Below are positions 47,925 to 56,155 of a stretch of 64,000 nt of DNA, one piece after another. This stretch comes from Acidimicrobiia bacterium. GTDB lineage: Bacteria; Actinomycetota; Acidimicrobiia; IMCC26256; PALSA-610. Below the pieces are notes generated by a model. That model was not told the origin of the DNA and searched no databases. It worked only from the letters and a program-made list of their open reading frames with translations. The position numbers were made by a program, and so were the translations under genes. The stretch covers positions 1 through 64,000 of the forward strand of contig DATBAK010000049.1 of the NCBI GenBank assembly GCA_036271555.1, read 5' to 3'. Position 1 is the first letter of the stretch; each line of letters begins with the position of its first letter.

Positions 47925-48335
47925 GTGCCACCTGCGAGGAAGATGTCGGTCGCGCACAAAGCCGCGCTTGCGAAGGGTCGCGAGCAGGCGAATGCGGTGC
48001 GCGCCTATTTGGAGGCGTTGGAGGCGAACCGGCCCAAGCGGGGTCGCAAACGGACGCCCGAGTCGATCGCGAAACGAATCGCGACGATCGACGCGCAGTA
48101 CGAGACCGCCGGCTCGCTCACCGCGCTGCAGTTGTTGCAAGAACGCAAGAATCTCGAGACCGAGTTGCGCGTCATGGAGCGCGACTCCGCGCCCGATCTC
48201 GATCGGTTGCAGCGCGCGTTCGTGAAGCATGCGCGCGCGTACGGCGAGGCGAAGGGCATCGAGCACGCGACGTGGCGCGAGATCGGTGTCTCCGCCGACC
48301 TGCTGCGCGAGGCGGGAATCACGCGCGGGCGCTGA
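47925..48335 (+). CDS. Small basic conserved protein of unknown function
   Basis: 136 residues, strongly basic at the N-terminus (RPKRGRKRTPESIAKRIATID), then a coiled-coil-like helix (LQLLQERKNLETELRVMERD) and a C-terminal domain with FVKHARAYGEAKGIEHATWREIGVSADLLREAGI. I have a general impression that similar proteins occur across actinobacteria without assigned function. The basic patch and helical tail would fit a nucleic-acid-binding protein; that is inference. The GTG at 47925 has a GAAGGGAT Shine-Dalgarno. Confidence 0.75.
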   Translation: MPPARKMSVAHKAALAKGREQANAVRAYLEALEANRPKRGRKRTPESIAKRIATIDAQYETAGSLTALQLLQERKNLETELRVMERDSAPDLDRLQRAFVKHARAYGEAKGIEHATWREIGVSADLLREAGITRGR

Positions 48336-48358
48336 ACCCGACGCGCGTCAGTCGCGCG

Positions 48359-49110
48359 TCAGTCGCGCGCCATCCCGACGACGGGCTCGGCGAGCTTCGT
48401 CGCGCCCGTGGAGCCGCGGAACGTCGCGTCGCCGAAGGAGAAGATGCCGCCGTCCGAGGCGGCGAGCCAGTAGCCGTGGCCGCTCGGTGTGCGGGCCATG
48501 CCGACGATCGGCGCCGCGAGCTTGATCGCGCCGGTCGAGCCGCGGAACGTCGCGTCGCCGAAGGAGAAGATGCCGCCGTCGGATGCGACGAGCCAGTAGC
48601 CGTGGCCACTTGGCGTCCGTTCCATGCCGACGATCGGTGCGTGCAGGTGCAGCGCGCCCGTTGATCCGTGGAAGGCGGCGTCGCCGAAGCTGAAGATGCC
48701 GCCGTCGGATGCGACGAGCCAGTAGCCGTGGCCGCTCGGTGTGCGGGCCATGCCGACGATCGGCGCCGCGAGCCTCATCGCGCCGGTCGAGCCTCGGAAG
48801 ACCGCATCACCGAACGAGAAGATGCCGCCGTCCGAAGCGACGAGCCAATAGCCCGCATTGCTCGGCGTCGATGCCATTCCGACGATCGGCGCCGCGAGAC
48901 GCAGGTCGCCCGTCGAGCCCTCGAACGGCCGGTTGAACGCGAAGATCCCGCCGTCCGACGCGACCAGCCAGTAGCCGGGGCCACCCGTGCCCGCCATGCC
49001 CACGATCGGACGGTTGAGCGGGAGGTTGCCGGTCGAGCCGCAGAACGGCGCGCCGCCGAACGAGAAGATCCCGCCGTCCCGCGCGACGAGCCAATAGCCG
49101 GTGTGACTCG
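48359..49110 (-). repeat. Tandem 126-bp coding repeats
   Basis: Six in-frame units encode the YWLVASDGG repeats. The string gagccagtag recurs at 48464 and 48590, exactly 126 bp apart. Units 3 to 6 (the four nearest the gene 3' end) are the most alike. Confidence 0.85.
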
Positions 49111-50509
49111 ACTGCTGCTTGCACGTCGACGGCAACGGCGCAGGCGGCGCCGGCGGGGGAACGCCCTGCGGTCCCGCGTATGCGGTCACGCCCGCGTCGG
49201 TTCCGATGAGGAGGAGGCCGAGCGCGCTCGACGGTGACGCGAAGTGCGGCACCGCGCCGAGCGCGTATGTCGCGAGCGTTCCGCCGGTCGCGGGGTTCAG
49301 CGCGTACATCGTGCCGCCCGGCCACGCGACCGACCACAGCGCGCCGCCCGCGAGGATCGGCGGGCCCGCGGTGCTCACTGCCGGCCCGGCCCATCCGAGC
49401 GCCGCCGAGTGGTGCCCGGCATCGATGTTCACCTCGCGCACGCGCTCCTGACACGGGACGAAGAGATGACTGCCGTCGAACGCGGTGCCGCCGAGCGCGT
49501 TGCCCGTGCAGACCGTCAGCGAGTCGAGCTCCGCGAGGTTGGTCGTCGACAGCAGGTAGCCGACGTGCTGCTTGCCGACCTCGAAGATCATGTTGTTGCC
49601 GACGAGCGATGGACCCGACGAGCCGAGGTCCTCGTCGTCGACTGCGTTCGTGCCCGAGAAGTTGGCGATCCGGTGCAGCGTGGGATCGAGCTTGAGGACG
49701 CTCTCGCCGTAGTCGCCCGTGCCCGTGACCGCGTTCGGGTTGCCGGTCGCGACATAGACATTGCCGGACCCGTCGATCGACGGTCCGTTCGTCGCCCAGA
49801 TCGCGCCGAGACCCGTGTGCGGCGTCGGGTCGAACGACACCTTGCCCGCGCCGGACTCGGTGACCGACACGACCCAACCGTGATACGGACCGCAGTCACC
49901 GGCGTAGCCGCCGAAGCCGACGTACACGCGCCCGTTGCCGAGTACGAGTCCCGCGCGCTGCTGGATGTAGAGCGGGTTCTGTGCGGTGCTCGGCGGGTCG
50001 ACGTTCACCGACAGCACGACGTTGCCCGTGTAGACGTCGAGCGCGACGAGCTGATGGTGAATGACGCGGTTCGCGTCCTGGTTCGCGGCGACGACGAACA
50101 CCTCGTGACGCGCGGTGTCGACCACCGGCGTCGATGTGATGCCGAGCGGATCGATGTCACCGCAGCCGACCTGCGCGACGACGCCGGTCACCGGGGTGCC
50201 GACGTGATTGCGCCAGAGGATGTGTCCGTCGTGCGCGTCGAGCGCGTACACGGTGTCGTTCTCGGTCGCCGTGATGACGCGACCCGCGAAGACGACCGGT
50301 TGGGCGTAGACGTTCTGGTCGAGTCCCGTCGTCCACGCGTGGTGCGCGGGAAGCAGCGCGGGCGCGGTCGTGTCGACGCCGGTGTGCTGCGCGTTGCCGT
50401 GGTACTGCGGCCACGTGCTCGCGGCCTGCGCGACGCTCGCGTTCGCGAACACGGTCAAGAGCGCAGCTGCGAGCACGACGGCACGCGTGAGCCCCGGGCG
50501 GCGGGTCAT
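48359..50509 (-). CDS. Secreted PQQ-type propeller protein with six YWLVASDGG repeats
   Basis: 716-residue secreted protein. A signal peptide (AVVLAAALLTVFANASVAQA) is followed by a PQQ/pyrrolo-quinoline-type beta-propeller (about 35-460) with repeated strands such as VYALDAHDGHILWRN and VYVATGNPNAV. A Pro-rich linker (GVPPPAPPAPLPS) leads to six repeats of about 42 residues with consensus GYWLVASDGGIFSFGDA.F.GSTG...L..PIVGMA.TPSG. The repeats are nearly identical at DNA level (126-bp units at 48359-49110). Likely surface-exposed; function unknown. Confidence 0.88.
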   Translation of the reverse strand: MTRRPGLTRAVVLAAALLTVFANASVAQAASTWPQYHGNAQHTGVDTTAPALLPAHHAWTTGLDQNVYAQPVVFAGRVITATENDTVYALDAHDGHILWRNHVGTPVTGVVAQVGCGDIDPLGITSTPVVDTARHEVFVVAANQDANRVIHHQLVALDVYTGNVVLSVNVDPPSTAQNPLYIQQRAGLVLGNGRVYVGFGGYAGDCGPYHGWVVSVTESGAGKVSFDPTPHTGLGAIWATNGPSIDGSGNVYVATGNPNAVTGTGDYGESVLKLDPTLHRIANFSGTNAVDDEDLGSSGPSLVGNNMIFEVGKQHVGYLLSTTNLAELDSLTVCTGNALGGTAFDGSHLFVPCQERVREVNIDAGHHSAALGWAGPAVSTAGPPILAGGALWSVAWPGGTMYALNPATGGTLATYALGAVPHFASPSSALGLLLIGTDAGVTAYAGPQGVPPPAPPAPLPSTCKQQSSHTGYWLVARDGGIFSFGGAPFCGSTGNLPLNRPIVGMAGTGGPGYWLVASDGGIFAFNRPFEGSTGDLRLAAPIVGMASTPSNAGYWLVASDGGIFSFGDAVFRGSTGAMRLAAPIVGMARTPSGHGYWLVASDGGIFSFGDAAFHGSTGALHLHAPIVGMERTPSGHGYWLVASDGGIFSFGDATFRGSTGAIKLAAPIVGMARTPSGHGYWLAASDGGIFSFGDATFRGSTGATKLAEPVVGMARD

Positions 50510-50560
50510 CGGAGTTCAGTGTGCCCGGGCGTGATCGGGCCGCAAACGGGCTCGGTCGGA

Positions 50561-51319
50561 TCAGACCCGGGTGAGCGTGGTGCGGGGGTGGCGGCCGTCG
50601 ACGTAGCCGATGAACGGCGGTGAGATGTTGTAGCCGAGCAGCTCCTGCAGCCGTTCCGGCAGCGTCGCGACGACGGCCGGCGGCACCGCGAGGACGTGGT
50701 TCTCGACCGGCCGCAGCCACGACACGGCGTAGTGCAACACGACACCCGTTCGCGATTGCGGAGTGTGATTCGCGCCGCCGCCGTGCCACAGGCTGCCGAG
50801 GTAGAGCAGCGCGGCACCCGCGGGCAGCGTGACGGCCGTGACCGCGTCGTCCGGAGTGGGAAAGCGGTCGGTCCAACGATGGCTGCCGTCGACGATGCGC
50901 GTCGCGCCGTTGTCGACAGTGAAGTCGTCGAGCGGCCACATGACGTTGACGACCAGCTCCGCGTGCGGCCGCGGGATCGGATAGATCGCGTCGTCGGGGT
51001 GCAGCGGTTGGTCGACCTCGCCGGGACCGATCTCGATGCCTGTCGGCGCGCTCAGCTGGTAGTGGTGGAGTACGCGGTCGAGCACCGACAGCACGAGCGG
51101 ATGCGTCGCCGCGCCGTCGAACGCGCGCGTCTTGGCGAACAGGGCGTAGACGCGCCGGGTGCGGTGGCCTTCGAAGTCGTCCCGGCCGAACGGGGTCGAC
51201 GCGATGATGTCGGCGAGCTCGGCGCGGGCCCGTGCGAGCGCGTCGGGCTCGAGCGCGTCGTCCACGACCGCCCAGCCGATGTCGGCGAGGCGCTCGGAGA
51301 TCTCGTCCGCGGTGTCCAT
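50561..51319 (-). CDS. Phytanoyl-CoA dioxygenase family protein (PhyH)
   Basis: 252-residue Fe(II)/2-oxoglutarate-type oxygenase. The facial triad is visible as H107-PD109 (QPLHPDDAIYP) plus a distal His in SLWHGGGANHTPQSRTGV, where the Arg would bind 2-oxoglutarate. The start at 51319 has a GGGGAAGG Shine-Dalgarno. It is divergent from a PadR-type regulator, and both promoters lie around two palindromes. Substrate unknown. Confidence 0.88.
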   Translation of the reverse strand: MDTADEISERLADIGWAVVDDALEPDALARARAELADIIASTPFGRDDFEGHRTRRVYALFAKTRAFDGAATHPLVLSVLDRVLHHYQLSAPTGIEIGPGEVDQPLHPDDAIYPIPRPHAELVVNVMWPLDDFTVDNGATRIVDGSHRWTDRFPTPDDAVTAVTLPAGAALLYLGSLWHGGGANHTPQSRTGVVLHYAVSWLRPVENHVLAVPPAVVATLPERLQELLGYNISPPFIGYVDGRHPRTTLTRV

Positions 51320-51326
51320 CGCAACC

Positions 51327-51372
51327 TTCCCCAAGGGAATATGCTGGTGGAGCCTAACCCTCCCTAGGGGAA
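51327..51372. promoter_or_regulatory. Two palindromic sites between phyH and padR
   Basis: TTCCCCAAGGGAA (51327-51339) and TCCCTAGGGGAA (51361-51372) are related palindromes about 32 bp (three helical turns) apart. The second contains the AGGGG Shine-Dalgarno of padR, so binding would couple control of both divergent genes. Confidence 0.6.
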
Positions 51373-51377
51373 TGTCA

Positions 51378-51932
51378 ATGACGCGACCGTCGACCCCGGA
51401 TCTGAACGCGACCCAAGGCGCGCTGCTCGGGTTCCTGCACCGTGGCCAGAAGACGGGCTGGGACCTGCTCCAGGAGGCGGCCGCGGGCCTGGCCCGGTTC
51501 TGGAACGTCACGTCGAGCCACGTGTACCGGGAGCTCAAGACGCTCGAGGACCGCGGCCTCATCCGCGCGCGCGAGCGGGGCACCCGCGCTCGGCGTCCGT
51601 ACGAGATCACCGCGCGCGGACGAACCGCCTTCGCGACCTGGATCGCACAGGACCCGGGTCCGGAGCAGATCCGCATCCCGTTGCTCGTGTCGCTCTGGTT
51701 CGCGGAGCACCTCGATGACGCGACCGTCGCCGGTTTCGTCGCGAGCCATCGGGAGATGCACGAGTCCCGCCTCGCGGAGTACCGCGCGGTCGAGGGGCAA
51801 CTCGTCCACGGCGACCCTCACGTGCGCGCGGTGGTGCAGTTCGGCATCGCGTACGAGGAGGCGTCCCTCGAATGGCTCGCGTCGCTGCCGGCGGAGCTTT
51901 CCGGGCGCGCGCGCTCCGCTCGCCGCGACTGA
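51378..51932 (+). CDS. PadR-family transcriptional regulator
   Basis: 184-residue PadR protein. The winged helix has ATQGALLGFLHRGQKTGWDLLQEA and FWNVTSSHVYRELKTLEDRGLIRARERG, with wing RRPYEITARGRTAF, and a C-terminal helical dimerisation domain follows. The ATG at 51378 is preferred to 51372 because AGGGG lies 7 nt upstream. It is probably a repressor of the divergent PhyH gene and of itself. Confidence 0.87.
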   Translation: MTRPSTPDLNATQGALLGFLHRGQKTGWDLLQEAAAGLARFWNVTSSHVYRELKTLEDRGLIRARERGTRARRPYEITARGRTAFATWIAQDPGPEQIRIPLLVSLWFAEHLDDATVAGFVASHREMHESRLAEYRAVEGQLVHGDPHVRAVVQFGIAYEEASLEWLASLPAELSGRARSARRD

Positions 51933-51995
51933 CGCCTCGAGGCGGCCGACGACTCGGATCAGCCGGCTCGCGGTCGAAGCGATACGTTCACGCGC

Positions 51996-52529
51996 GTGGT
52001 GTCGCGAGCCCATCGGGCCGAGCTCTCGCTGACCGAGTGGACCGTGCTCGGTGTCGTCGCCGAGCGCCCGACGCACGGTTGGCCGGTCGTGCAGGAGCTC
52101 GCGCCCGAGGGCGCGATCGGTCGCATCTGGACCGTGTCGCGCCCGCTCGTCTACCGCGCGCTCGCGACGCTGACCGTCGGGGGTCTCATCGAGGAGTGCG
52201 GCGAGGTCGAGGGCGCGCGCGGGCCGCGCCGCACGATCGTGCGGGCGACGCGCGCGGGGCGCGCCGCGCTGCGGTGGTGGCTCGACGAGCCCGTCGACCA
52301 CGTGCGGGAGGTGCGGAGCACGCTGCTCGTGAAGCTCGCGCTGCGGGAGCGCGCGGGGCGCGATTCGTCCGCCCTCATCGACCGTCAGCTCGACCGCCTC
52401 GAGCCCGTGTTGGCGGCCGTCACGCGCCGGGGGTCGCACGGTGGCTTCGACGCGGTGCTCGGCAGCTGGCGCCGCGAGCAGGCGCTCGCGGTCCGGCGCT
52501 TCCTCCGGGCCCAAGCGGACACGTCCTGA
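51996..52529 (+). CDS. PadR-like winged-helix regulator
   Basis: 177-residue second PadR-like protein. The winged helix is LSLTEWTVLGVVAERPTHGWPVVQEL with SRPLVYRALATLTVGGLIEE and wing RRTIVRATRAGRAALRWWLDEP; the C-terminal helices are shorter. The GTG at 51996 follows TACGTT (51983-51988) by 7 nt, a leaderless promoter. It is not an obvious duplicate of the neighbouring PadR gene. Its target is unknown; the SDR-cyclase genes downstream are candidates. Confidence 0.82.
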   Translation: MVSRAHRAELSLTEWTVLGVVAERPTHGWPVVQELAPEGAIGRIWTVSRPLVYRALATLTVGGLIEECGEVEGARGPRRTIVRATRAGRAALRWWLDEPVDHVREVRSTLLVKLALRERAGRDSSALIDRQLDRLEPVLAAVTRRGSHGGFDAVLGSWRREQALAVRRFLRAQADTS

Positions 52530-52580
52530 CCGCTCGCGCGTACGCTCCGCCCGCATCGAGATGACGGAAGCGGGGGCTGC

Positions 52581-53393
52581 GTGAGCAGGTTCGCGGGCAA
52601 GGTCGCCATCGTCACCGGCGGCGGATCGGGGATCGGGCGCGCCACGGCGCGGCGGCTGGCGTCGGAAGGCGCGGCGGTGACCGTCGCCGACCTGCGGTTC
52701 GAGGCCGCGGAACAGGTCGTCACGGAGATCGCCGAGGCGGGCGGCAGTGCGCGCGCGCAGGCCGTCGACGTCGCCGATGTCGACGCGGTCGCGGCGATGG
52801 TGCACGACACGGTCACCGCGTTCGGCGGGCTCGACGTGCTGCACAACAACGCGGCCGCCCTCGACCAGAACGCGCGCGACCAGGACGTCGTGACCATGGA
52901 CCTCGACACGTGGCACCGCGTGCTCGACGTCAACCTCACCGGCGCGTTGCTCGGCTGCCGGTTCGCGATCCCCGCGATGCTCGAACGCGGCCGCGGCGCG
53001 ATCGTGAACACCGCGTCCGCGGCCGCGTACTACGGCGGCACGTCGTTGCTCGCGTACAGCACCTCGAAGGCCGGCCTCGTCGCGCTCACGCGGAACGTCG
53101 CGACCGCATACGGCGAGCGCGGGATCCGCTGCAATGCGGTCGCACCCGGCGTCGTCGTCGCGCGCGAAGCGCAGGACGCGCTCGGCGGCCCGATGAGCGA
53201 CCGCCTGCGCCGCTACACGACGAGTCATCTCATCGGCCGGCTCGGCTATCCCGAGGAGGTCGCGGCTGCGGTCGTCTTCCTCGCGTCCGAGGACGCGGCG
53301 TTCATCACCGGCGAGACTCTGCGCGTCGACGGCGGCTTCACCGCGCACACGCCGACCTACGCGACCGACCGCGAGCTCGAGCGGAAGGGCTGA
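52581..53393 (+). CDS. Short-chain dehydrogenase/reductase
   Basis: 270-residue SDR. TGGGSGIG (12-19) binds the cofactor, NNAA (89-92) is the structural motif, and the catalytic set is Ser146, Tyr159 and Lys163 (YSTSK). ADLRF after strand 2 suggests NAD preference. The C-terminus is ITGETLRVDGGFTAHTP. The stop is one base before the cyclase GTG, so the two enzymes probably act in one pathway. Confidence 0.9.
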   Translation: MSRFAGKVAIVTGGGSGIGRATARRLASEGAAVTVADLRFEAAEQVVTEIAEAGGSARAQAVDVADVDAVAAMVHDTVTAFGGLDVLHNNAAALDQNARDQDVVTMDLDTWHRVLDVNLTGALLGCRFAIPAMLERGRGAIVNTASAAAYYGGTSLLAYSTSKAGLVALTRNVATAYGERGIRCNAVAPGVVVAREAQDALGGPMSDRLRRYTTSHLIGRLGYPEEVAAAVVFLASEDAAFITGETLRVDGGFTAHTPTYATDRELERKG

Positions 53394-53394
53394 C

Positions 53395-54393
53395 GTGCGC
53401 GACATCCCCGACGGCGCGTTCGCAGGTTGGGAGCCGCCCGACTATCGCGTCGACACCGAAGGCAAGGTCGTCGGCGCGACGCCCGGCGAGCCCAACAACT
53501 GGAGACGTTGGGGCGACAACGACCAGATCGGCACGGCCAACCTCCTCTCCGCCGAGCGCGTCGCGGCCGCGGCCGCGCTCGTGAAGACCGGCAAGCGGTT
53601 CTCGCTCGCGCTGCCGATCGGATTGCCGACTCCGGGCGGCTACCGCTCCGAGCCGCTGCACTTCTACGGGATGGCCGCGGGAGACGCGGTGCTCGGCGGC
53701 GGGCGCGGGGGAGCGGCGTTCCCGACGTCGGACGACTACATCGTGATGGCGTTGCAGGCATCGACGCAGATCGACGGCTTCGGTCACGTCGGCGGCGACG
53801 GCACCCTCTACAACGGCTACTGGGCCGGGCTCGTCACCGCGTCGAGCCGCGCGCAGCGGCTCGGCATCCACAAGCTCGCGTCGGGGATCGTGGGCCGCGC
53901 CGTCGTGCTCGACGTCGCCCGCCATCTCGGTGTCGAGCACGTGGAGGTCGGATTCGGGATCGGACCCGACGAGCTCGACGGCGCGGCCGCGGCGCACGGT
54001 GTCGACGTGCGCGCCGGCGACATCGTGCTCGTGCACACCGGGCATCTCGAGTGGAAGCGCAACCTGCGCGCGAGCGATCCCGACGCGCGGACGCGCCACG
54101 AGCCCGGCATCTCGATGCGCGCGATCCCGTGGCTGCACGATCACGACGTCGCGATGATCGCGACCGACACCGCCGCGTGCCAGGTCGTGCCGGCCGAGAA
54201 CGGCGCGCCGTTCCTCACGTGGCACGTCGCCGCGCTGCGCGACCTCGGTCTGCTCGTCGGCGAGCTGTTCGACCTGCGCGAGCTGGCGCAGGACTGCGCG
54301 ACCGACGGCGTGCACGAAGGGTTCTTCGTCGCGGCGCCGCTGCCCGTCGTCGGCGGCAGCGGATCGCCGCTCAATCCGATCGTCATGAAATAA
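53395..54393 (+). CDS. Cyclase-family (kynurenine formamidase-like) hydrolase
   Basis: 332-residue member of the cyclase family of metal-dependent hydrolases. The usual HxGTHxDxPxH motif is replaced by the STQIDGFGHVG variant seen in a subgroup. WRRWGDNDQIGTANLLS near residue 40, DIVLVHTGHLEWK and IATDTAACQVVPAENGAPF are further family blocks. It likely hydrolyses an amide or lactone. Coupled to the upstream SDR; followed by dispersed repeat copy C. Confidence 0.85.
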   Translation: MRDIPDGAFAGWEPPDYRVDTEGKVVGATPGEPNNWRRWGDNDQIGTANLLSAERVAAAAALVKTGKRFSLALPIGLPTPGGYRSEPLHFYGMAAGDAVLGGGRGGAAFPTSDDYIVMALQASTQIDGFGHVGGDGTLYNGYWAGLVTASSRAQRLGIHKLASGIVGRAVVLDVARHLGVEHVEVGFGIGPDELDGAAAAHGVDVRAGDIVLVHTGHLEWKRNLRASDPDARTRHEPGISMRAIPWLHDHDVAMIATDTAACQVVPAENGAPFLTWHVAALRDLGLLVGELFDLRELAQDCATDGVHEGFFVAAPLPVVGGSGSPLNPIVMK

Positions 54394-54394
54394 C

Positions 54395-54466
54395 GGAGCC
54401 GGTGAGCGTTCGGCTCGAGGACGGAACGCGAGCTTCCGTGCCGAATCGAGCGAGCATGCGACCATG
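54395..54466 (+). repeat. 72-nt dispersed element, copy C
   Basis: Begins GGAGCCGGTGAGCG and ends GAGCGAGCATGCGACCATG. The core has nested arms: TTCGGC (54409-54414) with GCCGAA (54440-54445), and ACGGAA (54421-54426) with TTCCGT (54434-54439). It starts 2 nt after the cyclase stop codon. Confidence 0.75.
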
Positions 54467-54483
54467 AAAATAAGGGAGACGCG

Positions 54484-55593
54484 TTGAGAACACCCATCTG
54501 CGACCGGCTCGGGATCGAGTTCCCACTGTTCGCCTTCTCACACTGCCGCGATGTCGTCGCCGCGGTCACGAACGCGGGCGGCTACGGCGTGCTCGGTGCG
54601 CTCGCCTTCAGTCCCGACCAGCTCGAGATCGAGCTGACGTGGATCGACGAGCACGTGAAGGGCAAGCCGTACGGCGTCGACTTCGCGATGCCGGAGAAGT
54701 TCGTCGGCAAGGGCGAGGACTTCGATTTCGCCTCGCTCGAGTCGATGGTCCCCGTCGCGCACCGGGAGTACGTCGAGCAGGTGCTCGCCGAGTTCGACGT
54801 GCCGCCGTTGCCGGAGGGCGTCGACGGCGTGATGAAGGCCGCGGGTCTCGGTGTCGAGCTGGAAGGCCCGGGCCAGGTCGAGATCGCGCTGCGGCACCCG
54901 GTGTCGATGCTCGTGAACGCGCTCGGTCCGCCGCCGGAGTACGCGGTCGAGGCCGCGCACGCGAAGGGTGTGCTCGTCGGCGCGCTCTCGGGAGCGACTC
55001 GGCACGCGCAACGCAACCTCGAGCGCGGCGTCGACGTGATCATCGCCCAGGGCACCGAAGCCGGCGGGCACACCGGCGAGATCTCGACGATGGTGCTCGT
55101 CCCCGAGATCGTCGACACGGTCGGACCCGACGTTCCCGTGCTCGCCGCCGGCGGCATCGGCCGCGGCCGGCAGATGGCCGCGGCGATCGCGCTCGGCGCG
55201 CAGGGCGCGTGGACCGGCTCGATCTGGCTCACGGTTGCGGAGTCCGACACCGAGCCGTGGGTCATCGAGAATCTGCTCGCGGCAGGCTTCGGCGACACCG
55301 TGCGCTCGCGCTCGATGACGGGCAAGCCCGCGCGCCAGCTGAAGACCGAGTGGACCGCAGCGTGGGAACGAGCGGACGCGCCCGACCCGCTCCCGATGCC
55401 GTTGCAGGGGATTCTCTATGCGCCCGCGGCGCACCGCTTCATGCGCGCGCAGTCGCGACCGCTGTCGGGGTCGCCGGTCGGGCAGATCGTCGGGCGCATG
55501 AACCAGGTGCGCGCCGCGAAGGACGTCGTCTACGACATCGTCGAGGAGTGGATCGAGACGACCCAGAAGATGTGTGACGACTCGGGCGACTGA
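54484..55593 (+). CDS. Nitronate monooxygenase-family flavoprotein
   Basis: 369-residue FMN TIM-barrel protein of the NMO/2-nitropropane dioxygenase family. Family blocks are PICDRLGIEFPLF, VTNAGGYGVLG, DVIIAQGTEAGGHTGE (His near FMN) and PVLAAGGIGRGRQMAAAIALGAQG. The TTG start is supported by an AAGGGAG Shine-Dalgarno. It could oxidise nitronates or act as another FMN-linked oxidoreductase. Convergent with the DinB-like gene. Confidence 0.88.
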   Translation: MRTPICDRLGIEFPLFAFSHCRDVVAAVTNAGGYGVLGALAFSPDQLEIELTWIDEHVKGKPYGVDFAMPEKFVGKGEDFDFASLESMVPVAHREYVEQVLAEFDVPPLPEGVDGVMKAAGLGVELEGPGQVEIALRHPVSMLVNALGPPPEYAVEAAHAKGVLVGALSGATRHAQRNLERGVDVIIAQGTEAGGHTGEISTMVLVPEIVDTVGPDVPVLAAGGIGRGRQMAAAIALGAQGAWTGSIWLTVAESDTEPWVIENLLAAGFGDTVRSRSMTGKPARQLKTEWTAAWERADAPDPLPMPLQGILYAPAAHRFMRAQSRPLSGSPVGQIVGRMNQVRAAKDVVYDIVEEWIETTQKMCDDSGD

Positions 55594-55624
55594 GCTTTCG
55601 GTCGCGCTCGCTGGTCGTGCTGCA

Positions 55625-56155
55625 CTACGCGTGACCGACGTCGTGCAGGTGGTGGATCGGGTCGTGGATGAAGTAGCGCGCGAACGACTCGACGGTGAAG
55701 TGCGCGCCGTCGCTGCGCGTTCCCGTGCGCGTCCACTGCTCGCCGCGCACGCCGTCGAAGTGCTCCGCGAGCTGCGCCGCGGCGGCGACGAGCTCGTCGG
55801 CGACGATGTCGGGGTCCTGCTCCCCGTAGCGCTCGGCCACCGCGGTTGCGTCCTGGTCCCAGTTCGCGTACTGCGGCGCGTCCTCGGCGAGCATGCGGGC
55901 GAGACGCTCGTCGTAGATGCGAAATACGTCCCGCACGTGGCACGCGTACTCGAGCGGTGACCACACGTCGGGACGCGGGCGCCGCGCTCTTCCTGCGCCG
56001 CGGAGCACCTGCTGCCACGACGCCGCGTTGGTGAGGATCGTCGAGCCGACGAGCTCACGGTCGAACGCGCGCGCGTCGAAACCGCAGTCGTCGCAGCGCC
56101 GCTCGAGCACCCACGTCCAGTCTTTGGAGTCGGGAACGATGTCCGGCGCGGTCAC
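55625..56155 (-). CDS. DinB-like (DinB/MDMPI fold) protein with N-terminal CxxC
   Basis: 176 residues. The N-terminus DWTWVLERRCDDCGFDA has a CxxC pair, and a four-helix DinB-like bundle follows with metal-type histidines (LEYACHVRDVF, FIHDPIHHLHDVGHA). The GTG at 56155 overlaps the MFS stop (GTGA), so it is expressed with that pump. It could be a metal-dependent thiol-handling enzyme (mycothiol-, glutathione- or bacillithiol-type); unproven. The long in-frame upstream extension is antisense to other genes and rejected. Confidence 0.82.
   Translation of the reverse strand: MTAPDIVPDSKDWTWVLERRCDDCGFDARAFDRELVGSTILTNAASWQQVLRGAGRARRPRPDVWSPLEYACHVRDVFRIYDERLARMLAEDAPQYANWDQDATAVAERYGEQDPDIVADELVAAAAQLAEHFDGVRGEQWTRTGTRSDGAHFTVESFARYFIHDPIHHLHDVGHA

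Noticed and set aside
48359-49110. Regularly spaced repeats considered as a CRISPR array
   Set aside because: Unit length is 126 bp, in frame, and encodes a protein repeat; there are no unique spacers.
55594-55624. GGTCGCGCTCGCT string after the nitronate monooxygenase gene as a further repeat copy
   Set aside because: Only one short block matches the dispersed element and no hairpin follows, so it is not annotated as a copy.
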